A DNA stretch of 64,000 bases from Arthrobacter sp. YN (GCF_002224285.1 NZ_CP022436.1:3410001-3474000); one strand, 5' to 3'. Positions 26,214 through 35,637 are shown, numbered from the stretch's first letter. Notes: a model not told the origin generated them from the letters alone. Numbers and translations: made by a program.

Positions 26214-26755
26214 GAGACGGTAAATCCGGTACCGGCACCAGCAGGCCGGAGACCCAGCCGGTCAATGACCTCGTCGGCTTCTTCGGCCGGCGATGCGGAA
26301 ACGCACAGCGAGATGTGGTTCTCGTCTTCCGTCGGCTCCTCCAGGGCGTCGAACTGGGATTCAAGGAGCGACGGCGGCATGAAGTGGCCATGCCTGGATG
26401 CCAGGCGATCAGAGATCTTGTCCTTGCTCCCCTGCAGGAAGACGAACACTACGCCTTCGCCGCGGAGAACATCGCGATACTTCTTCTTCAGCGCCGAGCA
26501 CGTAATAATGGCCGGCGTTCCAGCCTCCACGTGCTCCCGGATCCAGTCCGAAATGATACCCAGCCACGGCCAGCGGTCCTCATCACTGAGGGCTTGACCA
26601 GCCTGCATTTTAGCCACGTTCGCTGCGGGATGAAGGTCGTCGCCCTCGGCCAGGTCCCATCCCAATTTGCCGGCCAGAACGCCGGCTACGGTCGATTTCC
26701 CGGAACCGGAGACTCCCATAATCACCAGTACGGGTTGTTGCGCAGTCTTCGCCAT
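26210..26755 (-). CDS. gntK: Gluconokinase
   Basis: A 181-residue cytoplasmic kinase that makes 6-phosphogluconate for the pentose phosphate route. ATG 26755 is chosen over the adjacent TTG; GGAAGG lies 8 nt upstream. The P-loop GVSGSGKSTVAG lies near residues 14-25, with EGDDLHPAANVAKMQAG (about 37-53) and CSALKKKYRDVLR (about 86-98) characteristic of the GntK family. It is followed by gntP and preceded by a candidate operator at 26782-26798. Confidence 0.94.
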   Translation of the reverse strand: MAKTAQQPVLVIMGVSGSGKSTVAGVLAGKLGWDLAEGDDLHPAANVAKMQAGQALSDEDRWPWLGIISDWIREHVEAGTPAIITCSALKKKYRDVLRGEGVVFVFLQGSKDKISDRLASRHGHFMPPSLLESQFDALEEPTEDENHISLCVSASPAEEADEVIDRLGLRPAGAGTGFTVS

Positions 26756-26781
26756 CAAAGTCTGCCTTCCTCGAATAAATA

Positions 26782-26798
26782 TGATTTAACCGAGATCA
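26782..26798. promoter_or_regulatory. Candidate operator upstream of gntK
   Basis: An imperfect inverted repeat TGATTT-N5-AGATCA lies 27 nt before the gntK start in an AT-rich stretch that stands out from its surroundings. The position suits repression by a GntR- or LacI-type gluconate regulator; no such gene is adjacent. Confidence 0.3.
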
Positions 26799-26829
26799 AG
26801 CATATGACACGGGTAACACCACGGCAACG

Positions 26830-27609
26830 TCAGAAGCCGGCGATGGTGCTCGATCCGTTGACTGACACCACGTGGAAGCCCTCAGCGCTGGTCCCGGCGG
26901 GCAGCCCGGCACGTTCTCCATTGGCCAGCATCAAGCCCCTGACAACACGCTCCATGGCGTCAATATCGGGATGCTGGCTGGCATGGATACGGATGGCTTC
27001 CAGCTTGGCATCGACCTGGCTTGAAACATCCACAAAGTGGTTCTCCCGGGCCTCCGGACTGGAAATAAACCACAACCACGGCAACTTGTACGCGCCCAGG
27101 CCGGCCTCGGCCAGTTCCGGGTAGGCAAAGGGATTCTCCACCGCAGGATAAACAGCCCGGGTGACGGCCTCGCCGGCCGCGAGGTGGTCCGGATGGCTCT
27201 TCTGGAGCCGATCCCAGTTACGTTCCGGGTGCATGGTCAGCACGATGTCCGGACGGATTTCCCGGATCAGTTTCACAACCTGCTTGATGACGCCATGCGT
27301 CGGTTCAAGATAGCCATCACGCTCGTGCAGATAGTGGATGTCGCTGACGCCCACCAGGGCGGCTGCATGCTTCTGCTCCTCCGCGCGGAGCTCGATGATC
27401 CGTTCCCTGTCCACCGGATCAAAGCCTCCGGCGTCGCCGTCAGTCATGATGCAGTAGCTGACCTCGACGCCGGCCGCCGTCCATGCCGCAATAGTGCCGG
27501 CGGCCCCGAAGTCGATGTCGTCAGGATGGGCAGTAAAACAAAGCACCCGCTCAACGCGCTCCGAGGAGGCATCGAACGGGCTCTTTGCTGACGAAACGCC
27601 AGGAGACAA
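26830..27609 (-). CDS. PIG-L family deacetylase
   Basis: 259 residues of the LmbE/PIG-L zinc deacetylase fold. Zinc-site motifs are FTAHPDDIDFGAAGT (about residues 25-39) and SHPDHLAAGEAV (about 138-149), with TMHPERNWD between. Family members deacetylate GlcNAc-linked substrates (for example in mycothiol or lipid synthesis); the substrate here is unknown. The only start without crossing a stop is TTG 27609, 3 nt after the etfA stop, with no clear ribosome site, so reinitiation from etfA is likely. Confidence 0.85.
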   Translation of the reverse strand: MSPGVSSAKSPFDASSERVERVLCFTAHPDDIDFGAAGTIAAWTAAGVEVSYCIMTDGDAGGFDPVDRERIIELRAEEQKHAAALVGVSDIHYLHERDGYLEPTHGVIKQVVKLIREIRPDIVLTMHPERNWDRLQKSHPDHLAAGEAVTRAVYPAVENPFAYPELAEAGLGAYKLPWLWFISSPEARENHFVDVSSQVDAKLEAIRIHASQHPDIDAMERVVRGLMLANGERAGLPAGTSAEGFHVVSVNGSSTIAGF

Positions 27610-27614
27610 AGGGA

Positions 27615-28568
27615 TCAGCCTTTCCGCTTCTTGATCTCGGCAGCAGCCTGCGGGAGCACCTTGAAGAGGTCGCCGATGATGCCGTAGTCGGCAATTTCGA
27701 AGACCGGAGATTCTGCGTCCTTGTTGATGGCCACAATGACCTTGGAGGTCTGCATGCCGGCCTTCTGCTGGATGGCTCCGGAGATGCCGGCCGAGATGTA
27801 CAGCTGGGGCGAAACCGTGACACCGGTCTGGCCCACCTGGGCATCGTGCGCGATCCAGCCGGCGTCGGTAGCAGCGCGGGATGCACCCACTGCAGCACCC
27901 AGTGCATCGGCAAGCTCTTCCACGGGACCGAAGTCGCCGTCCACGCCGCGGCCACCGGCCACGACGATCCGGGCCTCGCTGAGGTCCGGCCGGCCACTGA
28001 CCGGCTTCTCGGACCGCGACGCGATGCGTGCAGAGTTCGCCAAGGCATCCGCCGGGACGTCAACCGTGACAGACGCGGGAATTTCCGCTGCGCCGGCCGG
28101 TGCAGGCTCAACGTTGTTGGCCTTGACCGAAAGAACCGTCACCGAAGTGGTGGCCTTCGCCGTGGTGTTGTAAGAGCCTGCAAGAACCGACTTGTGCGCG
28201 GTGCCGTCAGCCTCCACGCCCACGACGTCGGTAATAACGCCGGCGTTGAGCTTGATACCAAGCCTGCCCGCAATTTCCTTGCCCTCCGGCGAGTTGTCCA
28301 GGAGAACGGCTGTTGCTCCCGAAGCGTGCACGGCAGCGGCGAGGTAAGCGGCCTTCGGGCCCACCAGGTAGTTGTCGAGGTCGTCCGCCGACGGCCGGTA
28401 AACGGTGGCGACGCCGTAGGCACCCAAGGTGGCGGCGACGTCGTCGTGCAGCTCACCGGAGAACGCGACAGCGGTCTCGCCCAGCGATCGGGCGATGGTC
28501 AGGAGTTCCAGGCTGCTCTTTTTAAGAGCTGCTCCCGGGTTATCAATGAAAACAAGTGCATTTGCCAT
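27615..28568 (-). CDS. etfA: Electron transfer flavoprotein alpha subunit
   Basis: 317 residues, ATG 28568 with AAAGGGG upstream. The N-terminal half is the ETF alpha/beta domain (ALVFIDNPGAALKKSSLELL). The C-terminal FAD-binding domain has SGRPDLSEARIVVAGGRGVD (about 199-218), LYISAGISGAIQQKAGM (about 265-281) and INKDAESPVFEIADYGIIGD. With EtfB it forms the heterodimer that passes electrons from acyl-CoA and other dehydrogenases to the membrane quinone pool. It is 14 nt downstream of etfB. Confidence 0.95.
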   Translation of the reverse strand: MANALVFIDNPGAALKKSSLELLTIARSLGETAVAFSGELHDDVAATLGAYGVATVYRPSADDLDNYLVGPKAAYLAAAVHASGATAVLLDNSPEGKEIAGRLGIKLNAGVITDVVGVEADGTAHKSVLAGSYNTTAKATTSVTVLSVKANNVEPAPAGAAEIPASVTVDVPADALANSARIASRSEKPVSGRPDLSEARIVVAGGRGVDGDFGPVEELADALGAAVGASRAATDAGWIAHDAQVGQTGVTVSPQLYISAGISGAIQQKAGMQTSKVIVAINKDAESPVFEIADYGIIGDLFKVLPQAAAEIKKRKG

Positions 28569-28582
28569 GGTTGCGATCCCCT

Positions 28583-29386
28583 TTAGAGCAGCTTCTGTGC
28601 GGCGAGGAAGTCGACCAGCTTGATGCCGGCGTCGCCGTCGTCGGTGATGATGGTGCCGGCTGTCCGCGGCGGGCGGGCCTCCGCTGATTCCACCACGGTC
28701 CAGGAGCCAGCCAAGCCCACCTGCGAGGCGTCCACACCGATGTCGGCCAGCGACAGGGAGGCGATTTTCTTCTTCTTGGCCGCAAGGATGCCCTTGAAGT
28801 TGGGATAGCGCGGCTCGTTGATCTGGTCTGTCACCGAAACAACGGCAGGAAGCTGCGCTTCAACGGTTTCAGAGAAGGCGCCGGCATCACGGCGGGCCGT
28901 GACCTGGCTACCGGCAACGTCCAGGCTGGAAGCAAAGGTGACCTGCGGGAACTGCAAGCGCTCGGCCAGCTGTGCCGGGATCAGCGACGTCTCACCATCA
29001 GTGGACGCCATGCCGGTCAGGACCAGGTCCACCGGGCGGCCGTCGGCCGAAAGGTAGCGGATGGCGGCCGCGAGAGCCAATGAGGTGGCCGCGGCATCCG
29101 AACCGGCCAAAGCGTCATCGCTCAGGTGCACGCCCGAGTACGCACCGATCTGGAGCGACTTCTTCACCGCGTTAACGGCGCCGGACGGTCCCATGCTCAA
29201 GGCGATGACCTCATTGCCGGCCTTGGGTCCGCCACGTTCCTCGGCCAGCTGCAGGGCTGCCTCAAGTGCGTACTCATCCAGCTCGGACAAGATGCTCTCG
29301 TCACGGTCGGTTGTGTTGCCAGGTCCGGTGATGTGCCGGTCGAACTGCGCGTCCGGGACGTGCTTGACCAGAACGACAATCTTCAA
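28583..29386 (-). CDS. etfB: Electron transfer flavoprotein beta subunit
   Basis: 267 residues. TTG 29386 is chosen: it gives the usual KIVVLVKHVPDAQFDR N-terminus and has GGAAG 5 nt upstream; a GTG four codons earlier (29398) is the alternative. It has the ETF-beta segments DRDESILSELDEYALEAALQ (about 27-46) and VSVTDQINEPRYPNFKGILA (about 189-208) ending in the KKKK cluster that anchors near AMP. Partner of EtfA downstream. Confidence 0.93.
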   Translation of the reverse strand: MKIVVLVKHVPDAQFDRHITGPGNTTDRDESILSELDEYALEAALQLAEERGGPKAGNEVIALSMGPSGAVNAVKKSLQIGAYSGVHLSDDALAGSDAAATSLALAAAIRYLSADGRPVDLVLTGMASTDGETSLIPAQLAERLQFPQVTFASSLDVAGSQVTARRDAGAFSETVEAQLPAVVSVTDQINEPRYPNFKGILAAKKKKIASLSLADIGVDASQVGLAGSWTVVESAEARPPRTAGTIITDDGDAGIKLVDFLAAQKLL

Positions 29387-29575
29387 TGTCTCTTCCACTG
29401 TCTTCGAAGCAGCCTTCCATGCTTGTGGACGGCCAACCGCAGCAGCGTGGCCGTGAATAGCCCAGCGCGTGGGCTCGTCCTAGCTAAGCATATTGCCCGC
29501 AGAAAACCACTCCCAGCGTTAACCCCTGTTTCAGATTCCCCTGGCCGACGTTGTCGTTTGAGTGTCGGGAACGGC

Positions 29576-29616
29576 ACGACGGCGGGCGCCACCCGTGAGG
29601 TGACGCCCGCCGTCGT
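29576..29616 (-). terminator. Terminator between htrA and etfB
   Basis: An 18-bp stem with one C-A mismatch (29576-29593 with 29599-29616) and a 5-nt loop. It lies 27 nt past the htrA stop and upstream of etfB, so it separates the two minus-strand units. Confidence 0.7.
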
Positions 29617-29630
29617 ACGCTGTTCCTGCT

Positions 29631-29650
29631 GCCTACTGCTGCCTACTGCT
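29631..29650 (-). repeat. 10-bp tandem duplication at the htrA stop codon
   Basis: Two identical 10-bp units (29631-29640, 29641-29650), with partial copies on each side, duplicate the GCAGCAGTAG that contains the htrA stop. Harmless slippage product. Confidence 0.7.
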
Positions 29651-31389
29651 GCGCGGCGTCGAGGGTGACCTCGACCTCTTGAGACTGGCCACCGCGCTGA
29701 ATGGTGACCTTGACCTTGGCACCGGCCGGCTGCTCACGCACAGCGGCCGTCAGCTGATTCGGGTCACTGACCGTGTAATCGCCGAACTTGGTCACGACAT
29801 CGCCCACCTTGAGGCCGGCCTTCGCTGCGGCCGAACCGGTGGTCACCGCGGCAACCTCGGCACCCACGGAGAATCCAGAATCGCTGCCCGTCGACGACTT
29901 GGAGCGAACCGACACGCCGAACTGTCCGTGGCTGGCCTTCCCTGAGTCAATGATTTCCTGGGCTACGCGCTTGGCGTGATTGATCGGCACGCTGAAGCCA
30001 ACGCCGATGTTGCCGGTGGAGGAATCGGAGGTTCCACTGCCGGCAGATGCGATCGCAACGTTGACACCAATGACTTCGCCCTTGTTGTTCACCAGCGCAC
30101 CGCCGGAGTTGCCCGGGTTGATCGCGGCATCCGTTTGGATGACATTGATGGCAATGGAGCCCTCATTGGCCGTGCGCTGGCTCTGGCCGCCGTTGGGAGG
30201 CGCGAATTGGAAGCCCTCGTCGCCACCTTGGCTCTCGTCAGGCGTTCCCTCCGGCACTGCCGACGAAGCAACGCTGATAGTGCGGTTTAGCGTTGAGACA
30301 ATGCCATCCGTCACCGTACCGGTGAGGCCCAGCGGCGAACCGATGGCGACGGCGGTGTCCCCCACGTTGATCTTGGAAGAGTCACCGAGCGTTGCCGGGA
30401 CCAGTCCGGAAGCGTCGCTGACCTTGATCACGGCGAGGTCTGACAACGGGTCAGTGCCCACCACGGTGGCCTTGAGAACCTTGCCGTCGTTGGTCCGTAC
30501 CTCAATGGCTGCGTTGGCCGTTGCGCCGTCGAGCGTCACAACGTGTGTGTTCGTCAGGATGTGGCCTTGGTCATCGAGGATGATGCCGGAACCGGTTCCG
30601 CCCTCATTGCCACTGGTTGCCTTGATGGTTACCACGCTGGGCGACGCCTTGGCGGCAGCCGCGGTGATCACGTTAACGTCATCCTTGTTATTGACAATGA
30701 CCGTGCTGGACTGTCCGCTCGTTGACGCGGCCGGAGCCGGCTGGTCCCAGAGCACATTGCTTCCGGCCACGACGCCGCCACCGATCAGTCCTGCCGCCAG
30801 CATGCTGGCTACCAGGGTTCCCACACCGAACGCAGGCTTGCGCTTGGTGGGTCCATTGGCGTTGGCGGGAGCGTGCTGCATTCCAGGACCGTGCTGGCCC
30901 TGGGGCTGGCGCCTCCGCCGTAGAACGGCTGGTGCTGGGGTAGCTGGGGCGGTGGGCCGGGTCCTGTTGCGGCACGCCGTAGTACTGCGGCTGCTGCGTG
31001 GTGGCGTTGTGCTGGGTGGACGGCTGGGACGGAGCCGCGTGCTGGCTGGCGTGCTGCCCTCCGTGCTGTGCGGTGTACTGCTGGGGTGTGTGCTGGGCCG
31101 GGGCCGCGTGCTGGCTGGCGTGGTGCGCCGGGGCATTCTCCTGGCCGGGCTGACGCTGTTGTCCTGGCTGGTGCTCCTGGCCTGATTGGGGCTCCGGGGT
31201 GGCATTCGACTGGAAGGCCGGCAGCGGCGTAGTGGGCTGTGCCGCGTTCTCCGCACCTGCCCCTTGCCCTGACGTCCAGGCAGGCTGCTGCTGGGTGGCG
31301 TTGGCATCACTGTGGTCGCTGGTGGTATCCCGCGGCTCTGATGGCTCGCGATCCTCCGGTGCGGTGCCCTGCGCTGGGTTCTCCGTCAT
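29643..31389 (-). CDS. HtrA/DegP-like serine protease with PDZ domain, interrupted by two single-base losses
   Basis: Start is ATG 31389 (MTENPAQG) with AAGGAAGA upstream. The first ~150 residues are a cytoplasmic Gln/His/Pro-rich region; a membrane helix follows (VGTLVASMLAAGLIGGGVVAG). The extracellular trypsin-like domain has catalytic His in LTNTHVV, Asp in SDLAVIKV and Ser in NPGNSGGAL, then a C-terminal PDZ domain. The N-terminal and protease parts are in different frames. Adding one base to each of two four-base G runs (plus strand 30946-30949 and 30902-30905) yields one smooth 582-residue protein with HRPQLPQHQPFYGGGASPQG at the junction. Either sequence error or recent mutation. The protease part alone is open from 31310. 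HtrA degrades misfolded envelope proteins. Confidence 0.85.
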
Positions 31390-31710
31390 GGGTCTTCCTT
31401 TCGTCCTTGTCTCCAACAACTATGGACCCAATAACTGGAACAAAAGCGGACGTTCGCTGGGAGCTTCCTGAAAGGCTCATCCGGCCTCTCCTGGCTCCTG
31501 CTGGATTACCCTCAACGGCTGGGCAATCCTGCTCGATTCTATATTTCGCTGGTGGCATATTCACTCCTGTGGACGGGCCATGGGGTGCACCATAGAATCA
31601 AGAGGAATTGCCACAGCGACCTGCGGCTTTACACCATGCGTGGGGGCGCTGAGCATTCTGTGACGATTGGTACGCCTTGTTCCAGTCGCAGACGTGCTGA
31701 AGGGTTGCAC
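31390..31710. promoter_or_regulatory. 321-bp divergent intergenic region between htrA and the TPM gene
   Basis: No gene is supported here. Candidate core promoters: plus strand TGGACG (31571-31576), 17-nt spacer, TAGAAT (31594-31599) toward the TPM gene; minus strand TAGAAT (31536-31541) toward htrA, its -35 unclear. The stretch 31535-31565 is notably AT-rich for this genome. Confidence 0.4.
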
Positions 31711-33774
31711 ATGCGGTCAATAGTTAAACGCGTACTCGCCGTGATCGGCCTGGCTGGAATGTTGGCCTTCCCGGCCACTTCAGCTTGGGCCGAAAGTCCT
31801 GTGACGCTCGATCCCACAACCAAGATTGTGGACTCGGCAGGTGTTCTCGGCGGAGACAAATCCAAGGTCCAAGAGGCCATCCAGAAGCTTGGTACAGACC
31901 ACGCCATGACGCTGCACGCTGTGTTCGTCAAGCGCTTCGAGAATCCGACAGACCGGGTTGCATGGGCTGCCGAGGTCGCAGAAAAAGCGCAGCTCGGCCC
32001 CAACGCCCTTGTTCTCGCCGTAGCAACCGAGACGCGTCAGTACCAGCTGAGCAAACCCAGTAACAGCAAGATCACCAATGCCCAACGGGACACGATTACC
32101 TCTAAGGCAATCGACCCTCAGTTGCGTTCAGGCAATTATGCCCAGGCTGCCATCGACGCAGCTGCCGCAATCGGAGATGCCGCCGGTGGCGGCAGCGGAA
32201 CAGTGCCAAACGGTAACGCCGGAGTCGGCGTGCTCGTAGGGGTGGGCGTTGTGGCGGCTGGCGGCGCTGGCACGTATCTCTACCTGCGGAACCGACGCAA
32301 GAAGGGCGGCACCAAGGCCGTCAGCGCCAGCTATGGACCGCAAGGTGAACAGCTTGATCCGCTCGCCGGGTTGAGCATCCCGGAACTGCGGCAGAAGAGC
32401 GGCTCGCTGTTGATCGAGGCGGATGACGCCATCAAATCCAGCGAGCAGGAACTCGGATTCGCCCAGGCACAGTACGGTGACTCCGCCATTGGCAACTTCA
32501 CAAAGGCTTTGGAAGAAGCCAAGGGCCACATGACAGAGTCCTTCAAGCTGCAGCAGCAACTGGATGATCACATCCCCGACACCGAAGAACAGCAGCGGAG
32601 CTGGCTCGGGGAGATCATCCGCCGGTCGGATGCAGCACTGGCTTCACTGCGTGATCAGAAAGCCGATTTCGACTCCTTGCGGGAGCTCGAAAAGAACGCG
32701 CCCCAGGCTCTTGCAGCGGTGTCCGCGGGAGCCAAGGACGCGGACTCGAAGATCGCCAGCGCCGAACAATCGCTCGAGGGACTGCGCGCCAAATACGCCG
32801 AATCGGCGTTGACCCAGGTCTCCGACAACATCCTGCAGGCTAAAGAGCGTCTTGCGTTCGTGCAGAATGCCGTCACCGCAGCAGAAGAGAAGTTGTCCGC
32901 CGGTGAGAGCAGCCTTGCGGCCGTGGCTGTTCGTGCTGCCGAGGAAAGTCTGCACCAGACCACCGTGTTGATCGATGCCATCTCCAAGACGGCCGGAAGC
33001 CTCGATGAGGCGCGCGCTTCACTGGAAGGCGCAGTGGCTGAAACCAGCCAGGACCTTGCCCAAGCCCGGGCCATGATCCAATCCGGCGAACATCCGGAAC
33101 TTGCCGGCCCAGTGGCTGGCGTGGAAGCCGCACTTGCGCAGGTCAAAACGGAGATTCAGGGCGGAAAAATCGACCCCATTGCCACCCTTGGCCGCGTGGA
33201 GTCCGCCCATCAGGCACTGGACCAGTCCCTCTCAGGGATTCGCAACCAGCAGGAGCAGGCCCGGCGCGCACAAGCATCGCTGCAGCAGACCATCATGGCT
33301 GCCCAGGCCCAGATCAGCGCGACATCCGACTACATCACAGCCCGTCGCGGTGGCGTAGGTACGGAGGCACGGACCCGGCTGGCCGAAGCCCAGCGCAACC
33401 TCGATTACGCCCTGTCCATTTCACGGAATGACCCCGTAACAGCTCTGACCTACGCGCAACAGGCCCATTCACTCGCTGCCCAGGCCGCCCAGCTTGCACA
33501 GTCCGACGTGGACCAGTTCGGCTACGCAGACCAGGGGCAAGGATACGGACGCGGTGGCATGTTCGGCGGCGGTGGCGGCGGAGGCGGCCTCGGCGGTGCC
33601 ATCCTCGGCGGCATCCTCATCAACTCCATCCTCAACGGCGGCGGAGGCGGCTGGGGCGGTGGGAATGATGGCGGAGGCGACGGCGGTATGTTCGGTGGCG
33701 GCGGCGATTCCGGCGGTGGATTCGACGGCGGCGGCTGGGGCGGCGGCGACGGCGGAGGCGGAGGCGACTTCTAG
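31711..33774 (+). CDS. TPM domain-containing secreted membrane protein with coiled coil and Gly-rich tail
   Basis: 687 residues from ATG 31711, with AAGGG upstream; the longer ORF from 31552 has no coding character. A signal peptide ends near AWAESPV. The TPM domain (about 30-145; VDSAGVLGGDKSKVQEAIQK) is followed by a membrane helix (about 172-192), then about 380 residues of Ala/Glu/Gln-rich coiled coil in the cytoplasm, and a tail rich in Gly, Asp, Trp and Phe ending GGGGGDF. The PspA gene follows 98 nt later; this pairing recurs in actinobacteria and suggests a membrane-stress complex. TPM domains have been linked to phosphatase activity or photosystem repair elsewhere; no such activity is claimed here. 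Confidence 0.88.
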   Translation: MRSIVKRVLAVIGLAGMLAFPATSAWAESPVTLDPTTKIVDSAGVLGGDKSKVQEAIQKLGTDHAMTLHAVFVKRFENPTDRVAWAAEVAEKAQLGPNALVLAVATETRQYQLSKPSNSKITNAQRDTITSKAIDPQLRSGNYAQAAIDAAAAIGDAAGGGSGTVPNGNAGVGVLVGVGVVAAGGAGTYLYLRNRRKKGGTKAVSASYGPQGEQLDPLAGLSIPELRQKSGSLLIEADDAIKSSEQELGFAQAQYGDSAIGNFTKALEEAKGHMTESFKLQQQLDDHIPDTEEQQRSWLGEIIRRSDAALASLRDQKADFDSLRELEKNAPQALAAVSAGAKDADSKIASAEQSLEGLRAKYAESALTQVSDNILQAKERLAFVQNAVTAAEEKLSAGESSLAAVAVRAAEESLHQTTVLIDAISKTAGSLDEARASLEGAVAETSQDLAQARAMIQSGEHPELAGPVAGVEAALAQVKTEIQGGKIDPIATLGRVESAHQALDQSLSGIRNQQEQARRAQASLQQTIMAAQAQISATSDYITARRGGVGTEARTRLAEAQRNLDYALSISRNDPVTALTYAQQAHSLAAQAAQLAQSDVDQFGYADQGQGYGRGGMFGGGGGGGGLGGAILGGILINSILNGGGGGWGGGNDGGGDGGMFGGGGDSGGGFDGGGWGGGDGGGGGDF

Positions 33775-33872
33775 CCAGACAGACTAGGTGGGGTCCATGC
33801 CCCGCATAGAAGCGGTACAACAACTGATCACTGATTTCAGTGGCACCACTGAGCAGGACGAAAGGCAACACC

Positions 33873-34661
33873 ATGGTTAAGCAGTCCATTTTCGGTCGGA
33901 TCTCACAGCTCGCCAAGGCAAACATCAATGCTTTGCTGGACCAGGCTGAGGACCCGCAGAAGATGCTGGACCAGATGGTCCGCGACTACACGAACAACAT
34001 TGCCGAGGCCGAATCAGCCGTGGCCCAGACCATCGGTAATCTCCGGATGCTGCAGGCGGACTACAACGAGGACATCAAGAACGCCCAGGATTGGGGCAAC
34101 AAGGCCCTTGCGGCATCCCGGAAGGCCGACGAGTACCGCTCCGCCGGCGACCCCGTCGATGCCCAGAAGTTCGACAACCTTGCCAAGGTGGCCATTCAGC
34201 GCCAGATGACCGCGGAGTCCGAGGCCAAGGCAGCTGAGCCGAGCATCGCATCCCAGACTGAGGTAGTGGACAAGCTCAAGACCGGGCTCGACCAGATGAA
34301 GGGCAAGCTGAACCAGCTCACTGCCAAGCGAAACGAGCTTGTGGCACGCTCCAAGACCGCAGCGGCGCAGTCCCAGGTTCACGATGCCCTCAAGAGCATC
34401 GACATCATGGATCCCACCAGCGAGGTAGGCCGCTTCGAAGAGAAGATCCGTCGCGAAGAGGCCAAGGTCCTGGGCCAGCAGGAGCTCGCCAGCTCCAGCC
34501 TCGACGCCCAGTTCAACCAGTTGGAGGACCTTGGAGAGCAGACGGAGATCGAGGCTCGCCTCGCAGCATTGAAGTCCGGTGGTTCCAAGCCGGCCATCGG
34601 CGCCGGTGCGGCCGCTACCACCGGCTCAACCGTCGACGAAGCTGACTTCGACAAGCTCTAG
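33873..34661 (+). CDS. pspA: PspA/IM30-family membrane-stress protein
   Basis: 262 residues, ATG 33873, with AAAGG upstream. N-terminal amphipathic segment (VKQSIFGRISQLAKANINAL) and the signature EDPQKMLDQMVRDYTNNIAE (about 26-45), then long coiled-coil helices to about residue 225 and an Ala/Gly-rich flexible end. PspA polymerises on damaged inner membrane. It is encoded behind the TPM protein, whose coiled coil may contact it. Confidence 0.92.
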   Translation: MVKQSIFGRISQLAKANINALLDQAEDPQKMLDQMVRDYTNNIAEAESAVAQTIGNLRMLQADYNEDIKNAQDWGNKALAASRKADEYRSAGDPVDAQKFDNLAKVAIQRQMTAESEAKAAEPSIASQTEVVDKLKTGLDQMKGKLNQLTAKRNELVARSKTAAAQSQVHDALKSIDIMDPTSEVGRFEEKIRREEAKVLGQQELASSSLDAQFNQLEDLGEQTEIEARLAALKSGGSKPAIGAGAAATTGSTVDEADFDKL

Positions 34662-34705
34662 CACTTATCGGGCAAAGTGCCCGTGATGTACCGCTGAACA
34701 AACCC

Positions 34706-34739
34706 AATGGGCCGGATCCTCGAAAGGATCCGGCCCATT
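34706..34739. terminator. Strong terminator after pspA
   Basis: A perfect 15-bp stem (34706-34720 with 34725-34739) with tetraloop CGAA, followed by TTTCTTT on the plus strand. The minus-strand regulator gene ends at 34758, so it can serve both directions. Confidence 0.9.
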
Positions 34740-34757
34740 TTCTTTGATGGCATGTGC

Positions 34758-35558
34758 CTAGCCCGCCGCAGTTTGAACCACGGAATCCTGCCCGGGGCTT
34801 ACGTCGGTAGCCACTTCAGCACGGATCTCGAACCCTTTCGGATGGAAGTAGGTCACCGTGCATTCCAGCACCTCGCCGTGGGGGCCCAACGTGGTCCGCT
34901 CCAGACGGGGCACCATGGCGAAGCCACGGACGTTGAGCGCGTCTGCGAGGTGCTCCGGGGGCTCATGCATGGTGACGGTGATTTCCGCCCGCTGGAGCGG
35001 CTTCAGTGTCCTGTCCTGGATGACTTGGTAGATGGAATTCCGTTCGGCATCCGCAAGGCTGATGTGGCGCCCGATGTGCGAAGGGATGAAGATCTCCGCA
35101 ATGGCATACGGCCAGCCGGCGCTTGAATACGATCGGCGGATCACCAGGACAAGGTTGTCATCAGAGACCAGCTTCGCCGGAACTGACTTGTCCTTTTCCA
35201 TCCATTTGTATTCGATAAGGCCCTTGACGGTCTTCATCCCCGCCGCCGTGAAGGTTTCCATGAAAGGAGCCAGGCGGTTCAGCATTTTGACCGGACGTTG
35301 GGCCATCACGAACGTCCCCTTGCCCTGCCTGCGAACCAACAGGCCTTTGACGACCAGCGTTTCGATCGCCTTCCGGACTGTAGTGCGGCTAATGCCGTAC
35401 TCGTCCATCAGGGACTCTTCCGTAGGTATCCGGGATCCCGGCTCCAGCCGGCTGACCTGGTCCACCAGAACGTCAGCCACCTGCTGGTAGACAGCAACGG
35501 GGCTGTCCCTCTGAAGGACTTCACGAGTGAGGCCAGGCTTGATGTCTTCATTGACCAT
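34758..35558 (-). CDS. GntR-family (HutC subfamily) transcriptional regulator
   Basis: 266 residues from ATG 35558. The winged helix-turn-helix (about 20-85) has AVYQQVADVLVDQVSRLEPG, IPTEESLMDEYGISRTTVRK and VRRQGKGTFV. The UTRA effector domain follows (about 105-255) with RRSYSSAGWPYAIAEIFIPS and EITVTMHEPPEHLADALNVR. HutC-type regulators sense small metabolites such as phosphosugars or urocanate; the ligand cannot be told. An ATCCGGAT palindrome at 35592-35599, 34 nt upstream of the start, may be its own operator. The nearest unlinked targets are unknown. Confidence 0.88.
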   Translation of the reverse strand: MVNEDIKPGLTREVLQRDSPVAVYQQVADVLVDQVSRLEPGSRIPTEESLMDEYGISRTTVRKAIETLVVKGLLVRRQGKGTFVMAQRPVKMLNRLAPFMETFTAAGMKTVKGLIEYKWMEKDKSVPAKLVSDDNLVLVIRRSYSSAGWPYAIAEIFIPSHIGRHISLADAERNSIYQVIQDRTLKPLQRAEITVTMHEPPEHLADALNVRGFAMVPRLERTTLGPHGEVLECTVTYFHPKGFEIRAEVATDVSPGQDSVVQTAAG

Positions 35559-35637
35559 GGGTCCGTCCCATTCCCTTTCCTGCCTCAGCAAATCCGGATC
35601 TGATGCTAGCACCCGTCATTCCGAAGGCCGCTTAAAC

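Noticed and set aside
24951..26597. 548-codon plus-strand ORF opposite gntP/gntK
   Set aside because: Composition (His/Gln/Asp/Arg-rich, no hydrophobic core) is typical of an antisense frame; GntP and GntK motifs on the other strand are unambiguous.
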